64,000 nucleotides of DNA from contig NZ_NKYF01000014.1 of NCBI RefSeq assembly GCF_002262885.1, positions 124,001-188,000 on the forward strand, read 5' to 3'. Shown piece by piece: positions 7,719 to 15,445 of the stretch (positions within the stretch are counted from its first letter, which is position 1; each line of letters opens with the position of its first letter). The position numbers and the translations under genes were made by a program. Under the pieces are notes generated by a model, which searched no databases, was not told the origin of the DNA, and was given only the letters and a program-made list of their open reading frames with translations. This DNA comes from Pseudonocardia sp. MH-G8. Its GTDB lineage: Bacteria > Actinomycetota > Actinomycetes > Mycobacteriales > Pseudonocardiaceae.

Positions 7719-9080
7719 CTACGCCCTGCTGCGGGACGGCACCGCGCCGGCGATCGTGGTCTCGGCGTGGCCGGGCGCGTCGGGCCGACGCGCCCGCACC
7801 CGGATCCGGGCCCCGCGGTGGGGGACGAGGGTGATGTGCTTGGCCCGCTGGCGCTCCGCCGGCGCGCTGGTGGTGGCGAGCTCGACGCTGCGGAGCACCT
7901 CACGCAGCACCACCCGCATCTCCACCTGCGCGAACGTGGCGCCAAGGCAGCGTCGCCCGCCACCGCCGAACGGCAGCCACGTGGTCGGGGTGAGAGTGGC
8001 CCCGACCATCCGGTCGGGGTCGAAGCGCAGCGGGTCCGGGTAGTGGCGTGGCGAACTCTGCACGAACCCGATCCCGGGTGACACGATCACGCCGGCGGGC
8101 AGCCGGTGGCCGCCGAGCTCGACGGGGGCGGCCAGCCGGCGGGCCACGTCGAAGATCACCGGGCGGACGCGGAGGCTCTCCCGGACGATCGCGTCCAGGT
8201 ACTCGTCGTCGCCGACGTCTGCGGCGCGCACCGCGCGGGCGAGCACGTCAGGGTGCCGGACGAGGCGCTCCAGCGTCCAGGACAGCCCGGTGGCCGTGGT
8301 CTCGTGACCGGCGAGCAACAGCGTCATCAGCTGGTCGCGCAGCTCGGTGTCGGTCATGCCCCGGCCGTCCTCGTCCGTCGTCCGGACGAGCATCGCGAGC
8401 ACGTCGGTGCGCTCGTCGAGGGCGGGGTCGGCCCTGCATGCGGCGATCTCGGCGTGCAGCAGGCGGTCGGCTTCGGCGCGCACGCGCCTTACGCCGCGCC
8501 ACGGTCGCCGCGCCAGCAGCGACGGGCGGACCATGGCGGCGGTCGCCAGGGCACCCATGTTCACGACGGGCGGCAGCGCGCGGCGCAGCGCGGCGAGGCG
8601 GCCCTCGTCGCGGCTGCCGATCACCACCTGCAGGATGACTTCGAGCGTGATCGCCGACATCCGCGGCGCCACGGCGAGCTCGCGGTGCACCGGCCACGTG
8701 GCGACGTCCGCGGCGGCGATCGCGGCCATCTGCTCGGCCTGGCGGCGCACCGCGTCGCGGTGGAACGGTGGCAGCATCTGGCGGCGCCGCTCGCGGTGGC
8801 GCTGCCCGTCGATCACGAGCACGGAGCTGTCGCCGAGGATCCCGCTGAGCACGGAGTTGGCCTCGCCTGCCCGGTAGACGGCGGGGTCGCCCGCGAAGAC
8901 CGTTCTGATGTCGTCCGGATCGGCCAGGTACACGAGCGTTCCCATCGGCGCGGCCCGCACGGAGAAGACGTCGCCGTAGCGGCGGTGGCACCGGTCCAAC
9001 CACCACCGCGGAACACCCCACAGCAACGCGGTCTGGACGGGTGTCGGCAGGCGGGACCCGGGCGGCAGGGCGGTGTCCAT
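7719..9080 (-). CDS. cytochrome P450
   Basis: 453-residue soluble P450 monooxygenase. The I-helix oxygen-binding motif AGHETT is at 257-262, the ExxR pair is E301-S-L-R304, and the haem-ligand loop FGGGGRRCLG at 371-380 provides C378. There is no membrane anchor, as is usual in actinobacteria. No ferredoxin or reductase gene is adjacent, so the redox partner must be encoded elsewhere. The substrate cannot be predicted; overall sequence resembles the mycobacterial CYP132/CYP138-like group rather than macrolide P450s. It is divergent from a TetR gene with a shared 58-base control region, suggesting local repression. Confidence 0.92.
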   Translation of the reverse strand: MDTALPPGSRLPTPVQTALLWGVPRWWLDRCHRRYGDVFSVRAAPMGTLVYLADPDDIRTVFAGDPAVYRAGEANSVLSGILGDSSVLVIDGQRHRERRRQMLPPFHRDAVRRQAEQMAAIAAADVATWPVHRELAVAPRMSAITLEVILQVVIGSRDEGRLAALRRALPPVVNMGALATAAMVRPSLLARRPWRGVRRVRAEADRLLHAEIAACRADPALDERTDVLAMLVRTTDEDGRGMTDTELRDQLMTLLLAGHETTATGLSWTLERLVRHPDVLARAVRAADVGDDEYLDAIVRESLRVRPVIFDVARRLAAPVELGGHRLPAGVIVSPGIGFVQSSPRHYPDPLRFDPDRMVGATLTPTTWLPFGGGGRRCLGATFAQVEMRVVLREVLRSVELATTSAPAERQRAKHITLVPHRGARIRVRARRPDAPGHAETTIAGAVPSRSRA

Positions 9081-9098
9081 GTGGGCGATCGTACGTAT

Positions 9099-9132
9099 GT
9101 ATAGAACGTCTGTATAGATGCTCGGCTAGGAT
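9099..9132. promoter_or_regulatory. shared control region of the P450 and TetR genes
   Basis: The 58-base gap carries two direct copies of TGTATAGA (9099-9106 and 9111-9118, 12 bases apart) and TAGGAT at 9127-9132, a -10-like box six bases before the TetR GTG, so the TetR transcript is probably leaderless. The repeats would sit at or beside the -35 region, as expected for autoregulation. Confidence 0.5.
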
Positions 9133-9138
9133 CACCGC

Positions 9139-9714
9139 GTGGGACACCGGGAAGATCTGCTCGCCGGCGCGCGCCGCTGCCTCGAGACGCGCGGCTACGC
9201 GCGCACCACCGCACGGGACCTGGTGGCCGAGTCCGGCACCAACCTCGCCTCGATCGGCTACCACTTCGGGTCGAAGGAAGCGCTGCTCAACGAGGCCATC
9301 GGCGCGTCGTTCGAGGAGTGGGCGCAGCGGGTGCGCGCCCTCGCGCTCGCGGTCGAACCCGGCGGCGAGCCGACCACGGTGCTCGCTGCCTCGTGGGACG
9401 CGATGCTCACCTCGTTCGCCGAGTACCGCGGCCTCGCCGTGGCGTTCACCGAGGCGCTGGCGCAGGCGGAGCGCCAACCCACCCTGCGCGCCCAGCTCGC
9501 CGGGATCTACGAGCAGAGCCGCGCGTCCGTCGCCGCGATGATCTCCGAGGCACTCGGGATCCCGGACGGCCCGCAGACCCGCGCGCTCGCCACGTTCCAG
9601 ATCGTCGTCTGCGACGGCCTGCTGGTGCAGTGGCTGCTCGACCCCGACGCGGCGCCGACCGGACCCGAGCTGGGGGAGGCGTTCCGGTTGGCGCTCGGCC
9701 GGCTGCCGACCTGA
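9139..9714 (+). CDS. TetR-family transcriptional regulator
   Basis: 191-residue one-component regulator. The N-terminal TetR helix-turn-helix is plain: GARRCLETRGYARTTARDLV, then SIGYHFGSKEALLNEAI. The C-terminal ligand-binding half (about residues 75-190) is a divergent TetR_C domain and gives no clue to the ligand. GTG 9139 follows a TAGGAT box, so the mRNA is probably leaderless. It is transcribed away from the P450 gene and most likely represses it and itself. The gene is followed by a non-coding, repeat-rich stretch of nearly 1.5 kb. Confidence 0.9.
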   Translation: MGHREDLLAGARRCLETRGYARTTARDLVAESGTNLASIGYHFGSKEALLNEAIGASFEEWAQRVRALALAVEPGGEPTTVLAASWDAMLTSFAEYRGLAVAFTEALAQAERQPTLRAQLAGIYEQSRASVAAMISEALGIPDGPQTRALATFQIVVCDGLLVQWLLDPDAAPTGPELGEAFRLALGRLPT

Positions 9715-9812
9715 CGAACACGCGGTGGGGCGCGGCGCGAGTCGTACGCCATGGCTCTCCCGACCGCGCTCACGTGCTTCTCGGCGCCGCTCGCCGTCAT
9801 GATCGCCAGGAG

Positions 9813-9848
9813 TGGTGTGAGGGCGTCAAATCTGTCGCCCTCACACCA
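9813..9848 (+). terminator. strong hairpin after the TetR gene
   Basis: TGGTGTGAGGGCG (9813-9825) pairs perfectly with CGCCCTCACACCA (9836-9848) across a 10-base loop. It lies about 100 bases after the TetR stop and could terminate that transcript; there is no long T run, as is common in actinobacteria. Confidence 0.5.
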
Positions 9849-9884
9849 TTTCTGCTGATCAAGACCGCCCGTTCCATGATCAGA

Positions 9885-9930
9885 TAGACGTGATGGGGCT
9901 TGAGGGAAGATCCAACCCCCATCACGTCTA
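9885..9930. repeat. 14 bp perfect inverted repeat
   Basis: TAGACGTGATGGGG (9885-9898) pairs with CCCCATCACGTCTA (9917-9930) across an 18-base loop. The left flank carries CCATGATCAG, which also begins the long hairpin at 57992, hinting at a related class of intergenic palindromes. Confidence 0.6.
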
Positions 9931-9949
9931 CGTCGTCGTGGAATCTCCT

Positions 9950-10200
9950 GTGGGCGGGCCGTTCCCGGCTCGCGACCACGGCCTCACACCCCGCCCCTGG
10001 TCTTCGGCGTAGTCGGCCGGGTTTCCCCTGCTGCTGCCTGTCGGCGGGGTGGCCGGGTTGGCAGAACTGCCGAATATCGTGGCTGGGTGGGCGGCCGTTC
10101 CCGGCGCGGGCCCAGGCCTGTCCTGGACGAGCCCGTCACTGCTGCGTGCTCGCGCACCTTGCGGTGGTCCCGATCCACCCCTCGCGAAGATCATCGGGCC
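9950..10200 (+). repeat. left arm of a long imperfect inverted repeat
   Basis: The core 10051-10137 matches the reverse complement of 10726-10812 at 68 of 87 positions without gaps. Weaker similarity continues on both sides, for example GTGGGCGGGCCGTTCCCGGC at 9950 against GTGGGCGCGCCGTTCCCGGC read from the far end of the right arm. No protein-coding logic is seen. Confidence 0.65.
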
Positions 10201-10298
10201 GGTCCGAGGCGCGTCCACCTCTCATGATCGGCGGGATCGGGACATGGGCTGCAGGGGGAGCCTGTTGCCGAATCGGTCAGGTCCGCACCGCGGCTGCT

Positions 10299-10364
10299 GC
10301 GTCGATCACGGGCAGATGGTGGTCGGTCGATCTTCAACCGCGGCCGTCCGCCCGTGATCGACGC
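10299..10364. repeat. 15 bp-stem hairpin between the long repeat arms
   Basis: GCGTCGATCACGGGC (10299-10313) is the exact reverse complement of 10350-10364, with a 36-base loop. Similarity extends outward with mismatches to about 25 bp per arm. Confidence 0.6.
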
Positions 10365-10387
10365 TGCCGGCCGCGACGCGGCCCGCG

Positions 10388-10600
10388 GTGATCGATCTGA
10401 TCAGTACCTGGGTGCGGATGCGACGACGTGGCGTACGCGTCGGAGCGATCACGGCCAGGTGATCGGCCCGAGCAGTACCTGGGTGCGGGGGCGGCGACGG
10501 TGGCGTACGGGTCGGAGTGATCAGGGCCGGGTGATCGGTGCGAGCAGTGCGTGGGTGCTGTCGCGGCGACGTCAGGTGCTTCTCGCAGCGATCACCATCG
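10388..10600 (+). repeat. 71-72 bp tandem repeat, three copies
   Basis: Units begin with GTGATCG at 10388, 10459 and 10531. The first two copies share GAGCAGTACCTGGGTGCGG-like cores, GGCGTACG and GGTCGGAG blocks and end in ATCAnGGCC; the third is more decayed, matching through GCAGTGCGTGGGTGCTG and the ATCACC end. The spacing is not codon-neutral throughout (71 is not a multiple of three), arguing against a coding repeat. Confidence 0.65.
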
Positions 10601-10669
10601 CGCGTCCGCGGGCTCCGACTCGGCAACGCGCTCCGGTGCGGCTCAGGTCCCTGGTCTGCTGATCAAGGC

Positions 10670-10911
10670 CGTTGTCGGAGGGGTTCGAGAACGGCACCAC
10701 AGCCAGTTGCGCGGCACCCGGCCGCGACGGTCTCGTCCGGAACAGGCCTGGGCCCGCGTCGGGGACGGCTGCCCGGACGACCACGATATTCGTGGTTGTG
10801 CCCAACCCGGCCGCTCTCGGCGCGGGGGTCGGGCTCGGCGTCGGACCGACTGCGCGTGAGACCCGAACGCAGGTGAGACAGGAACTCTCGAGCCGGGAAC
10901 GGCGCGCCCAC
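10670..10911 (-). repeat. right arm of a long imperfect inverted repeat
   Basis: Reverse-complement counterpart of 9950-10200. The best-conserved part (10726-10812) includes CCACGATATTCG opposite CGAATATCGTGG in the left arm and CAGGCCTGGGCCCGCGTCGG opposite the matching block of the left arm. Confidence 0.65.
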
Positions 10912-11002
10912 CGCAACTCGCCCTACGAGGCAGAGCGCCCACGGAGGGAACGCCGGCACGCGGCGCGGCGCCCGGTCGAGGAAGTCCTCACGCACCCCGG
11001 TG

Positions 11003-11046
11003 CCCGCCCACGCCCCCGAACCTCATCGACGGGGTGCGTGGGCGGG
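11003..11046. terminator. GC-rich hairpin upstream of the small membrane protein gene
   Basis: CCCGCCCACGC (11003-11013) pairs with GCGTGGGCGGG (11036-11046). CCCC and GGGG inside extend the stem to about 15 bp with one bulged T. It may insulate the dnaG cluster from the repeat region. Confidence 0.4.
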
Positions 11047-11181
11047 GTGGTCTGTGGCCCCGTGCACGTCGGGCCATCGTCCTGGCGGCTCCCCGCCACT
11101 CGGCCGATCGGCCGAGGTCGCCCGCGGGTCCCGTACCTCCGGCCGAGGCGGCAGGGGGTGCTCCGCGCGCAGGGTGGGGGC

Positions 11182-11364
11182 ATGACGAACACGGTCGACG
11201 TCCTGAACCTGCTGGCCGGTGCCGGGGGGCTCGGCGTCCTCCTGGTGATGGCGCTGGTCCCGCTGCTGGTCGACCACCACCGCCCACGCGAGCGCCCGGC
11301 CGTCGAGTTGCCCGCCCGGGCGCGACGCGAGCCCGCTGATCACGGCCGGATGGTCTATCCGTGA
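11182..11364 (+). CDS. small single-pass membrane protein
   Basis: Predicted 60-residue protein: a short polar start (MTNTVDVLNLL), one hydrophobic helix (about residues 9-29, including GVLLVMALVPLLV) and a basic, proline/arginine-rich tail of about 30 residues. No family recognised. The ATG follows AGGGTGGGGGC, an acceptable ribosome site. It stands between the repeat-rich region and dnaG in the same direction, but a leaderless-type promoter for dnaG suggests dnaG is transcribed separately. Hydrophobic pattern and position support a real gene; homology evidence is missing, so confidence is moderate. Confidence 0.45.
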   Translation: MTNTVDVLNLLAGAGGLGVLLVMALVPLLVDHHRPRERPAVELPARARREPADHGRMVYP

Positions 11365-11492
11365 TCGCCGCACACACCTCCGCGACCTCGCACAGCACGC
11401 AGAGCCTGTGTGCGAGCGTGCGGGCACAGGCGGCCGGAGTCGAGGTGGGGGAGGCATTCGGGCCAGGGCGCGGAGGTCGTCGGAGGGCGCGC

Positions 11493-11509
11493 CTAGACTC
11501 GGTGCCGTG
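11493..11509 (+). promoter_or_regulatory. candidate leaderless promoter of dnaG
   Basis: TAGACT at 11493-11498 is a good actinobacterial -10 box, eight bases before the dnaG GTG at 11507. Confidence 0.5.
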
Positions 11510-13372
11510 GCGGGCCGGATCCGGGACAGTGACATCGCGGAGGTTCGCGACCGCACCCGAGTGGACGAGGTCGTCGGCGAGTACGTGGCCCTGCGGCGGG
11601 CGGGGGCGGGATCGCTGAAGGGGCTCTGCCCCTTCCACGACGAGAAGACACCGTCGTTCAACGTCCGGCCCAGCCACGGCACGTTCCACTGCTTCGGCTG
11701 CGGCGAGGGCGGCGACGCGATCGCGTTCCTCATGAAGATGGACCACATCGGGTTCATCGAGTCCGTGGAGCGGCTCGCCGAGCGGGTCGGGTTCCGGCTC
11801 ACCTACGAGGGCGGCGGCGCCTCGGTGCAGCGCGACCGGGGCACGCGCACGCGGCTGCTGGAGGCCAACAAGCGCGCGGCGGAGTTCTACGCCGCGCAGC
11901 TGCACACGCCCGAGGCCGCGCCGGCCGTCCAGTTCCTCACCACCCGCGGTTTCGACGTCGCCGCGGCCCAGCAGTTCGGCTGCGGGTTCGCGCCCGCGGG
12001 CTGGGACCTGCTCACCAAGCACCTGCTCGCGGCCGGGTTCTCCCTCGACGAGCTGATGAAGGCCGGGTTGTCCAAGGAGGGGCGCCGCGGGCCGATCGAC
12101 CGGTTCCACCGGCGGCTGCTCTGGTCGATCAAGGACCTCGGCGGCGACGTCGTCGGTTTCGGGGCGCGTCGCCTGTTCGACGACGACGGCATCGAGGCCA
12201 AGTACCTCAACACCTCCGACACCCCCGTCTACCACAAGACCAAGGCGCTCTTCGGGCTCGACCTGGCCAAGCGCGAGATCGCCAAGCGCCGCCAGGTGGT
12301 GGTCGTCGAGGGTTACACCGACGTGATGGCCATGCACCTGGCCGGCGTGCCCACCGCGGTGGCCTCCTGCGGCACCGCGTTCGGCGCCGACCACATCTCG
12401 GTGATCCGCCGGCTGATCGGCGACGACTCGTTCGATCTCGGCGAGGTCATCTACACCTTCGACGGCGACGCGGCCGGCCAGGCGGCGGCGCTGAAGGCGT
12501 TCGAGGGGGAGCAGAGCTTCGCGGCCCAGACGTTCGTGGCCGTGGCGCCCGACGGGCAGGATCCGTGCGAGCTGCGCCAGAGCCACGGCGACACCGCGGT
12601 GCGCGACCTGGTGGCCCGCCGGGAGCCGCTGTTCGAGTTCGCGATCCGCAGCATGCTGCGCGAGCACGACCTCGACACCGCGGAAGGGCGGGTCGCGGCG
12701 CTGCAGCGCACGGTGCCGCTGGTGGCACGCATCAAGCGCGAGGAGCTGCGCGACGAGTACGCCCGCAGGCTCGCGGGGTGGACCAGCTGGGACGACATCG
12801 CGATGGTGGTCCGGCGCGTGCGCGAGGCGGCGGGTGCGCCGGCCGAGGCGGCGCGCGGTGGCCGCAACGGCTCGCGGCAGGCGCCCACACCGCCGCCGAA
12901 GGACGACCCGCGCCTGCACCTGCAGCGCGAGGCGGTCAAGGCGGCCCTGCAGGTGCCCGCGGTCGCCGGTCCGAGCTACGACGAGCTGCCCGAGCAGGTC
13001 TTCTCCCACCCGGCCTTCGCGGCCGTGCACCGGGCCGTCCAGGCGGCCGGCGGTGTGTGCGGCGGCAGGGAGGGGCACGTCTGGCTCGACGCGGTGATCG
13101 CCGAGTGCCCGCAGGAGACGCGTCCGCTGCTCACCGAGCTCGCGGTGGAGCCGCTGGAGCTGCCGCGGCGCAACACGGAGGAGGCGCGCTACGTCGCCAG
13201 CGTGATCGCGGGTGTGCGGCTGGCGCTCGTCGAGGCCCAGGTCGCCGACCTCAAGTCCCGGCTGCAGCGCACCAACCCCGTCGAGGAGCCCGAGGCCTAC
13301 CACGAGCTGTTCGGTGACCTCGTGCCGCTGGAGCAGTACCGGATCGCGCTGCGGGAGCAGGCGGCGCGATGA
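11507..13372 (+). CDS. dnaG: DNA primase
   Basis: 621-residue primase that makes the RNA primers for replication and works with the DnaB helicase. The N-terminal CHC2 zinc finger has C41, H44, C62 and C65 (CPFHDEKTPSFNV, FHCFGCGEGGD). The catalytic core carries FGARRLFDDDG and the TOPRIM motifs VVVVEGYTDVMAMH (near residue 265) and YTFDGDAAGQ (near 318). A C-terminal helical, DnaB-binding region runs from about residue 440 to the end. GTG 11507 gives the expected GRIRDSDI start and follows a -10-like box. It overlaps the next gene by ATGA. Confidence 0.95.
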   Translation: MAGRIRDSDIAEVRDRTRVDEVVGEYVALRRAGAGSLKGLCPFHDEKTPSFNVRPSHGTFHCFGCGEGGDAIAFLMKMDHIGFIESVERLAERVGFRLTYEGGGASVQRDRGTRTRLLEANKRAAEFYAAQLHTPEAAPAVQFLTTRGFDVAAAQQFGCGFAPAGWDLLTKHLLAAGFSLDELMKAGLSKEGRRGPIDRFHRRLLWSIKDLGGDVVGFGARRLFDDDGIEAKYLNTSDTPVYHKTKALFGLDLAKREIAKRRQVVVVEGYTDVMAMHLAGVPTAVASCGTAFGADHISVIRRLIGDDSFDLGEVIYTFDGDAAGQAAALKAFEGEQSFAAQTFVAVAPDGQDPCELRQSHGDTAVRDLVARREPLFEFAIRSMLREHDLDTAEGRVAALQRTVPLVARIKREELRDEYARRLAGWTSWDDIAMVVRRVREAAGAPAEAARGGRNGSRQAPTPPPKDDPRLHLQREAVKAALQVPAVAGPSYDELPEQVFSHPAFAAVHRAVQAAGGVCGGREGHVWLDAVIAECPQETRPLLTELAVEPLELPRRNTEEARYVASVIAGVRLALVEAQVADLKSRLQRTNPVEEPEAYHELFGDLVPLEQYRIALREQAAR

Positions 13373-13890
13373 GGGGCCTGTGGCGCAAGCTGCTGGGGCG
13401 GGAGGAGGTGCCGGCCGAGGTCGCCGGCCGCCTCGCCCCCGACGAGCGCGTGCTCGCCACCGCGGAGCTCGGCGCGGGAAGGCACCTCGTCGTCACCTCG
13501 CTCGGCATGTGGCTGCCCGCCGACGACGGCCCGCGGTTGCTCGGGTGGCACCTGGTCAGCAAGGCAGGCTGGCAGGGCGGCACGCTCACCCTCGTCGAGG
13601 CGCAGGAGATCGAGACGCTCGGCGGTGCGGTGCTGATCACCGACCTGCCGCCGCAGCGGCTGCGGCTCACCGGGCCCGGGCGCGTGCCCGAGTCCGTGCA
13701 GGCGCGCGTGGAGGGCTCGATCCGCAGCCGGCACCACCGTGAGCTACCCGGGGGTGGCGCCTGGTTCGTGCAGCGCAAGGTGCCGGGCCGCGACGGCGTC
13801 GTGCTGCAGGTTCGTCCCGATCCGGGCACCGACGAGGCCGCGGTGCGGCAGGTCGCCGCCGACGTGGCGCGATCGCTGGGCCTGTCATGA
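13369..13890 (+). CDS. conserved hypothetical protein downstream of dnaG
   Basis: 173-residue soluble protein without signal or membrane segment. It starts with a basic helix (MRGLWRKLLGREEVP) and continues with strands that read like a PH-like or small beta domain (HLVVTSLGMWLPADDGP, LLGWHLVSKAGWQGGTLTLV), and it contains a conserved WFVQRK stretch near residue 131. I do not recognise a characterised family. It overlaps both dnaG and the methyltransferase gene by four bases (ATGA on each side), so it is translationally coupled within a dnaG operon and probably constitutive. Function unknown. Confidence 0.8.
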   Translation: MRGLWRKLLGREEVPAEVAGRLAPDERVLATAELGAGRHLVVTSLGMWLPADDGPRLLGWHLVSKAGWQGGTLTLVEAQEIETLGGAVLITDLPPQRLRLTGPGRVPESVQARVEGSIRSRHHRELPGGGAWFVQRKVPGRDGVVLQVRPDPGTDEAAVRQVAADVARSLGLS

Positions 13891-14654
13891 CCCGCACGAG
13901 CTGGGATCCGGCCCTCTACCTCGGCTTCGACGACCACCGCTCCCGGCCGTTCCTCGACCTGCTCGCGCGGGTGGGCGCCGCCGAACCGCGCCGGGTGGTC
14001 GACCTGGGCTGCGGGCCGGGGCACCTCACCGGGCTGCTCGCGCAGCGCTGGCCCGGCGCCGCTGTCACCGCGCTGGACTCGTCGCCCGAGATGGTGGCGG
14101 CGGCCCGCGAGCGGGGTGTCGAGGCCGAGCTCGCCGACGTCGTCGACTGGTCGCCGACGCCCGACACCGACGTCGTGATCACCAATGCGGTGCTGCAGTG
14201 GGTGCCGTCGCACCCGCAGTTGCTGCGGCGCTGGGTCGCGGCGCTGGCGCCGGGCGCGTGGTTCGCGATGCAGGTGCCGGGCAACTTCGAAGCCCCGTCG
14301 CACGCACTGGTCCGCGAGCTGCTGGCCGAGCCGCGGTGGCGGGGCGCCGTCACGCTGCGCGGGGAGCTGACGGTCGCGCAGCCCGTCGAGTACGCCGAGC
14401 TGCTCGCCGGCGCCGGGGCGGACGTCGACGCCTGGGAGACCACCTACCTGCAGCGGCTCACCGGCGCAGACCCGGTGCTGCAGTGGATCAGGGGAACGGC
14501 GCTGCGCCCCGTGCGCGACGCGCTCGCCGCCGAGGACTACGCGGCCTTCGAGACCGACCTGTCCCCCCGCCTCCGGAAGGCCTACCCCCAGCGGACGGAT
14601 GGGACGACCTGGTTCCCGTTCCGGAGGATCTTCGCAGTCGGGCACACCACCTGA
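13887..14654 (+). CDS. tam: trans-aconitate 2-methyltransferase-like SAM enzyme
   Basis: 255-residue class I methyltransferase. The SAM-binding motif VVDLGCGPGHLTGLLAQRW and the acidic strand end LDSSPEMV are clear, and the Tam-type signatures WDPALYL at the N-terminus, VLQWVPSHPQLL and WFAMQVPGNFEAPSH are present. Tam methylates trans-aconitate, a by-product of aconitase, relieving its inhibition. Length fits Tam exactly. It overlaps the preceding gene by ATGA. The dnaG operon probably ends here, as the next gene is convergent and a stem-loop lies between. Confidence 0.85.
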   Translation: MTRTSWDPALYLGFDDHRSRPFLDLLARVGAAEPRRVVDLGCGPGHLTGLLAQRWPGAAVTALDSSPEMVAAARERGVEAELADVVDWSPTPDTDVVITNAVLQWVPSHPQLLRRWVAALAPGAWFAMQVPGNFEAPSHALVRELLAEPRWRGAVTLRGELTVAQPVEYAELLAGAGADVDAWETTYLQRLTGADPVLQWIRGTALRPVRDALAAEDYAAFETDLSPRLRKAYPQRTDGTTWFPFRRIFAVGHTT

Positions 14655-14666
14655 CCCTGCGCGCTT

Positions 14667-14700
14667 GTCGTCGGGTTTGCCCGGGCGTGGGGCCGACGAC
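14667..14700. terminator. stem-loop between convergent genes
   Basis: GTCGTCGG (14667-14674) pairs with CCGACGAC (14693-14700) in the 47-base gap between the convergent methyltransferase and TetR genes; it could end transcription from both sides. Confidence 0.5.
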
Positions 14701-14701
14701 C

Positions 14702-15316
14702 TCAGTGGTGCTTGCCATCTCGTAGGTGCGACCGTCCGCTCGGAGTCTTGATGCCGTCCAGCGCCATACCGAGGACCCGATCCCGCTGGGCGTCGTCCGC
14801 GAAGTTCGAGCTCGCGATGCCGTTGATCAGAAGACGTACGTCCTCGAAGTCGACGTCGTCGCGGGCCTTCCCGGCGTCTTGGGCGGCCTTGAGCAGCGGC
14901 TCGCCGGCTCGATGGATCAGTGCGATGCACGCGCCGAACATCGGCGAGTCGAGGTTGAGGCCCTCGACAACAGCCCTCTTGGTGGTGGCGTACCCGACGA
15001 ACTGGCGCAGCCAGATCGCCAGCGACTCCCCAGGGTCCAGACCACCGAGCTCGTCCGCGACCCGGGCGAGCGCCTCGACCTCGTCGACGTACACGGCCTC
15101 GAGCAGCGCCTGGCGTGTCGGAAAGTTGCGGTAGAGCGTGCCGATGCCGACCCCGGCACGCCGAGCGATCTCCTCCAGCGATCCGTGGACGCCGTCGCCG
15201 GCGAACACGTCACGAGCTGCGGCGATGAGTGCGTCGAACTTCTGCCGGCTGCCGGCGCGCAGTGGTCGAGGCACGGCGCCCCGGGGTGTCTCGGCCGTGC
15301 CGGGGTCGGTCTCCAT
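14702..15316 (-). CDS. TetR-family transcriptional regulator
   Basis: 204-residue repressor. DNA-binding domain: FDALIAAARDVFAGDGVHGS, then EEIARRAGVGIGTLYRNFPT with the recognition helix. The C-terminal half resembles the SbtR-like TetR_C type (WLRQFVGYATTKRAVVEGLN). ATG 15316 is preceded by GAGAGGAAGG; an in-frame earlier start at 15403 would translate the operator palindrome and is unlikely. It is divergent from the NADP-reductase-like gene, and three tandem CGGAGG-N4-CCTCCG sites lie between, so it probably represses itself and the reductase/SnoaL pair. Confidence 0.9.
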   Translation of the reverse strand: METDPGTAETPRGAVPRPLRAGSRQKFDALIAAARDVFAGDGVHGSLEEIARRAGVGIGTLYRNFPTRQALLEAVYVDEVEALARVADELGGLDPGESLAIWLRQFVGYATTKRAVVEGLNLDSPMFGACIALIHRAGEPLLKAAQDAGKARDDVDFEDVRLLINGIASSNFADDAQRDRVLGMALDGIKTPSGRSHLRDGKHH

Positions 15317-15347
15317 GACGCCTTCCTCTCGACGGAGCAGTTGCTTT

Positions 15348-15402
15348 CGGAGGCACCCCTCCGATAGCTTCGGAGGCACCCCTCCGCGGAGGGGTGCCTC
15401 CA
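15348..15402. promoter_or_regulatory. triple TetR operator, including a 30 bp perfect palindrome
   Basis: Two identical copies of CGGAGGCACCCCTCCG (15348-15363, 15371-15386) are 23 bases apart; the second abuts its own mirror image so that 15372-15401 is one perfect 30 bp palindrome. Each half-site has the form CGGAGG-N4-CCTCCG. The array lies between the divergent TetR and reductase genes. Confidence 0.8.
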
Positions 15403-15445
15403 CTCTAGTGGACGCACCGGTCCCGAACGAAGGGAAGGGACGACA

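Larger units (their letters stand above)
9715..11181. other. non-coding, hairpin- and repeat-rich region
   Basis: No convincing protein gene is seen in this 1.47 kb stretch: open frames exist on both strands, but they are short, rich in R/P/A/G and show no family motifs. It holds two strong hairpins (9813-9848, 9885-9930), a long imperfect inverted repeat pair (about 9950-10200 and 10670-10911), a 15 bp-stem hairpin (10299-10364), a 71-72 bp tandem repeat (10388-10600) and a further hairpin (11003-11046). It separates the TetR gene from the dnaG cluster. Confidence 0.6.

Noticed and set aside
10388..10600. CRISPR or coding tandem repeat
   Set aside because: Only three decayed 71-72 bp units, no repeat-spacer pattern, and a length not divisible by three.
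9900..10876. Several short reading frames in the non-coding region
   Set aside because: They occur on both strands, are rich in R/G/P/S, lack ribosome sites and family motifs, and cut across repeats and hairpins.
10988..13303. 771-codon minus-strand reading frame over dnaG
   Set aside because: It is antisense to primase with complete zinc-finger and TOPRIM motifs; composition is H/R/G-rich without domains.
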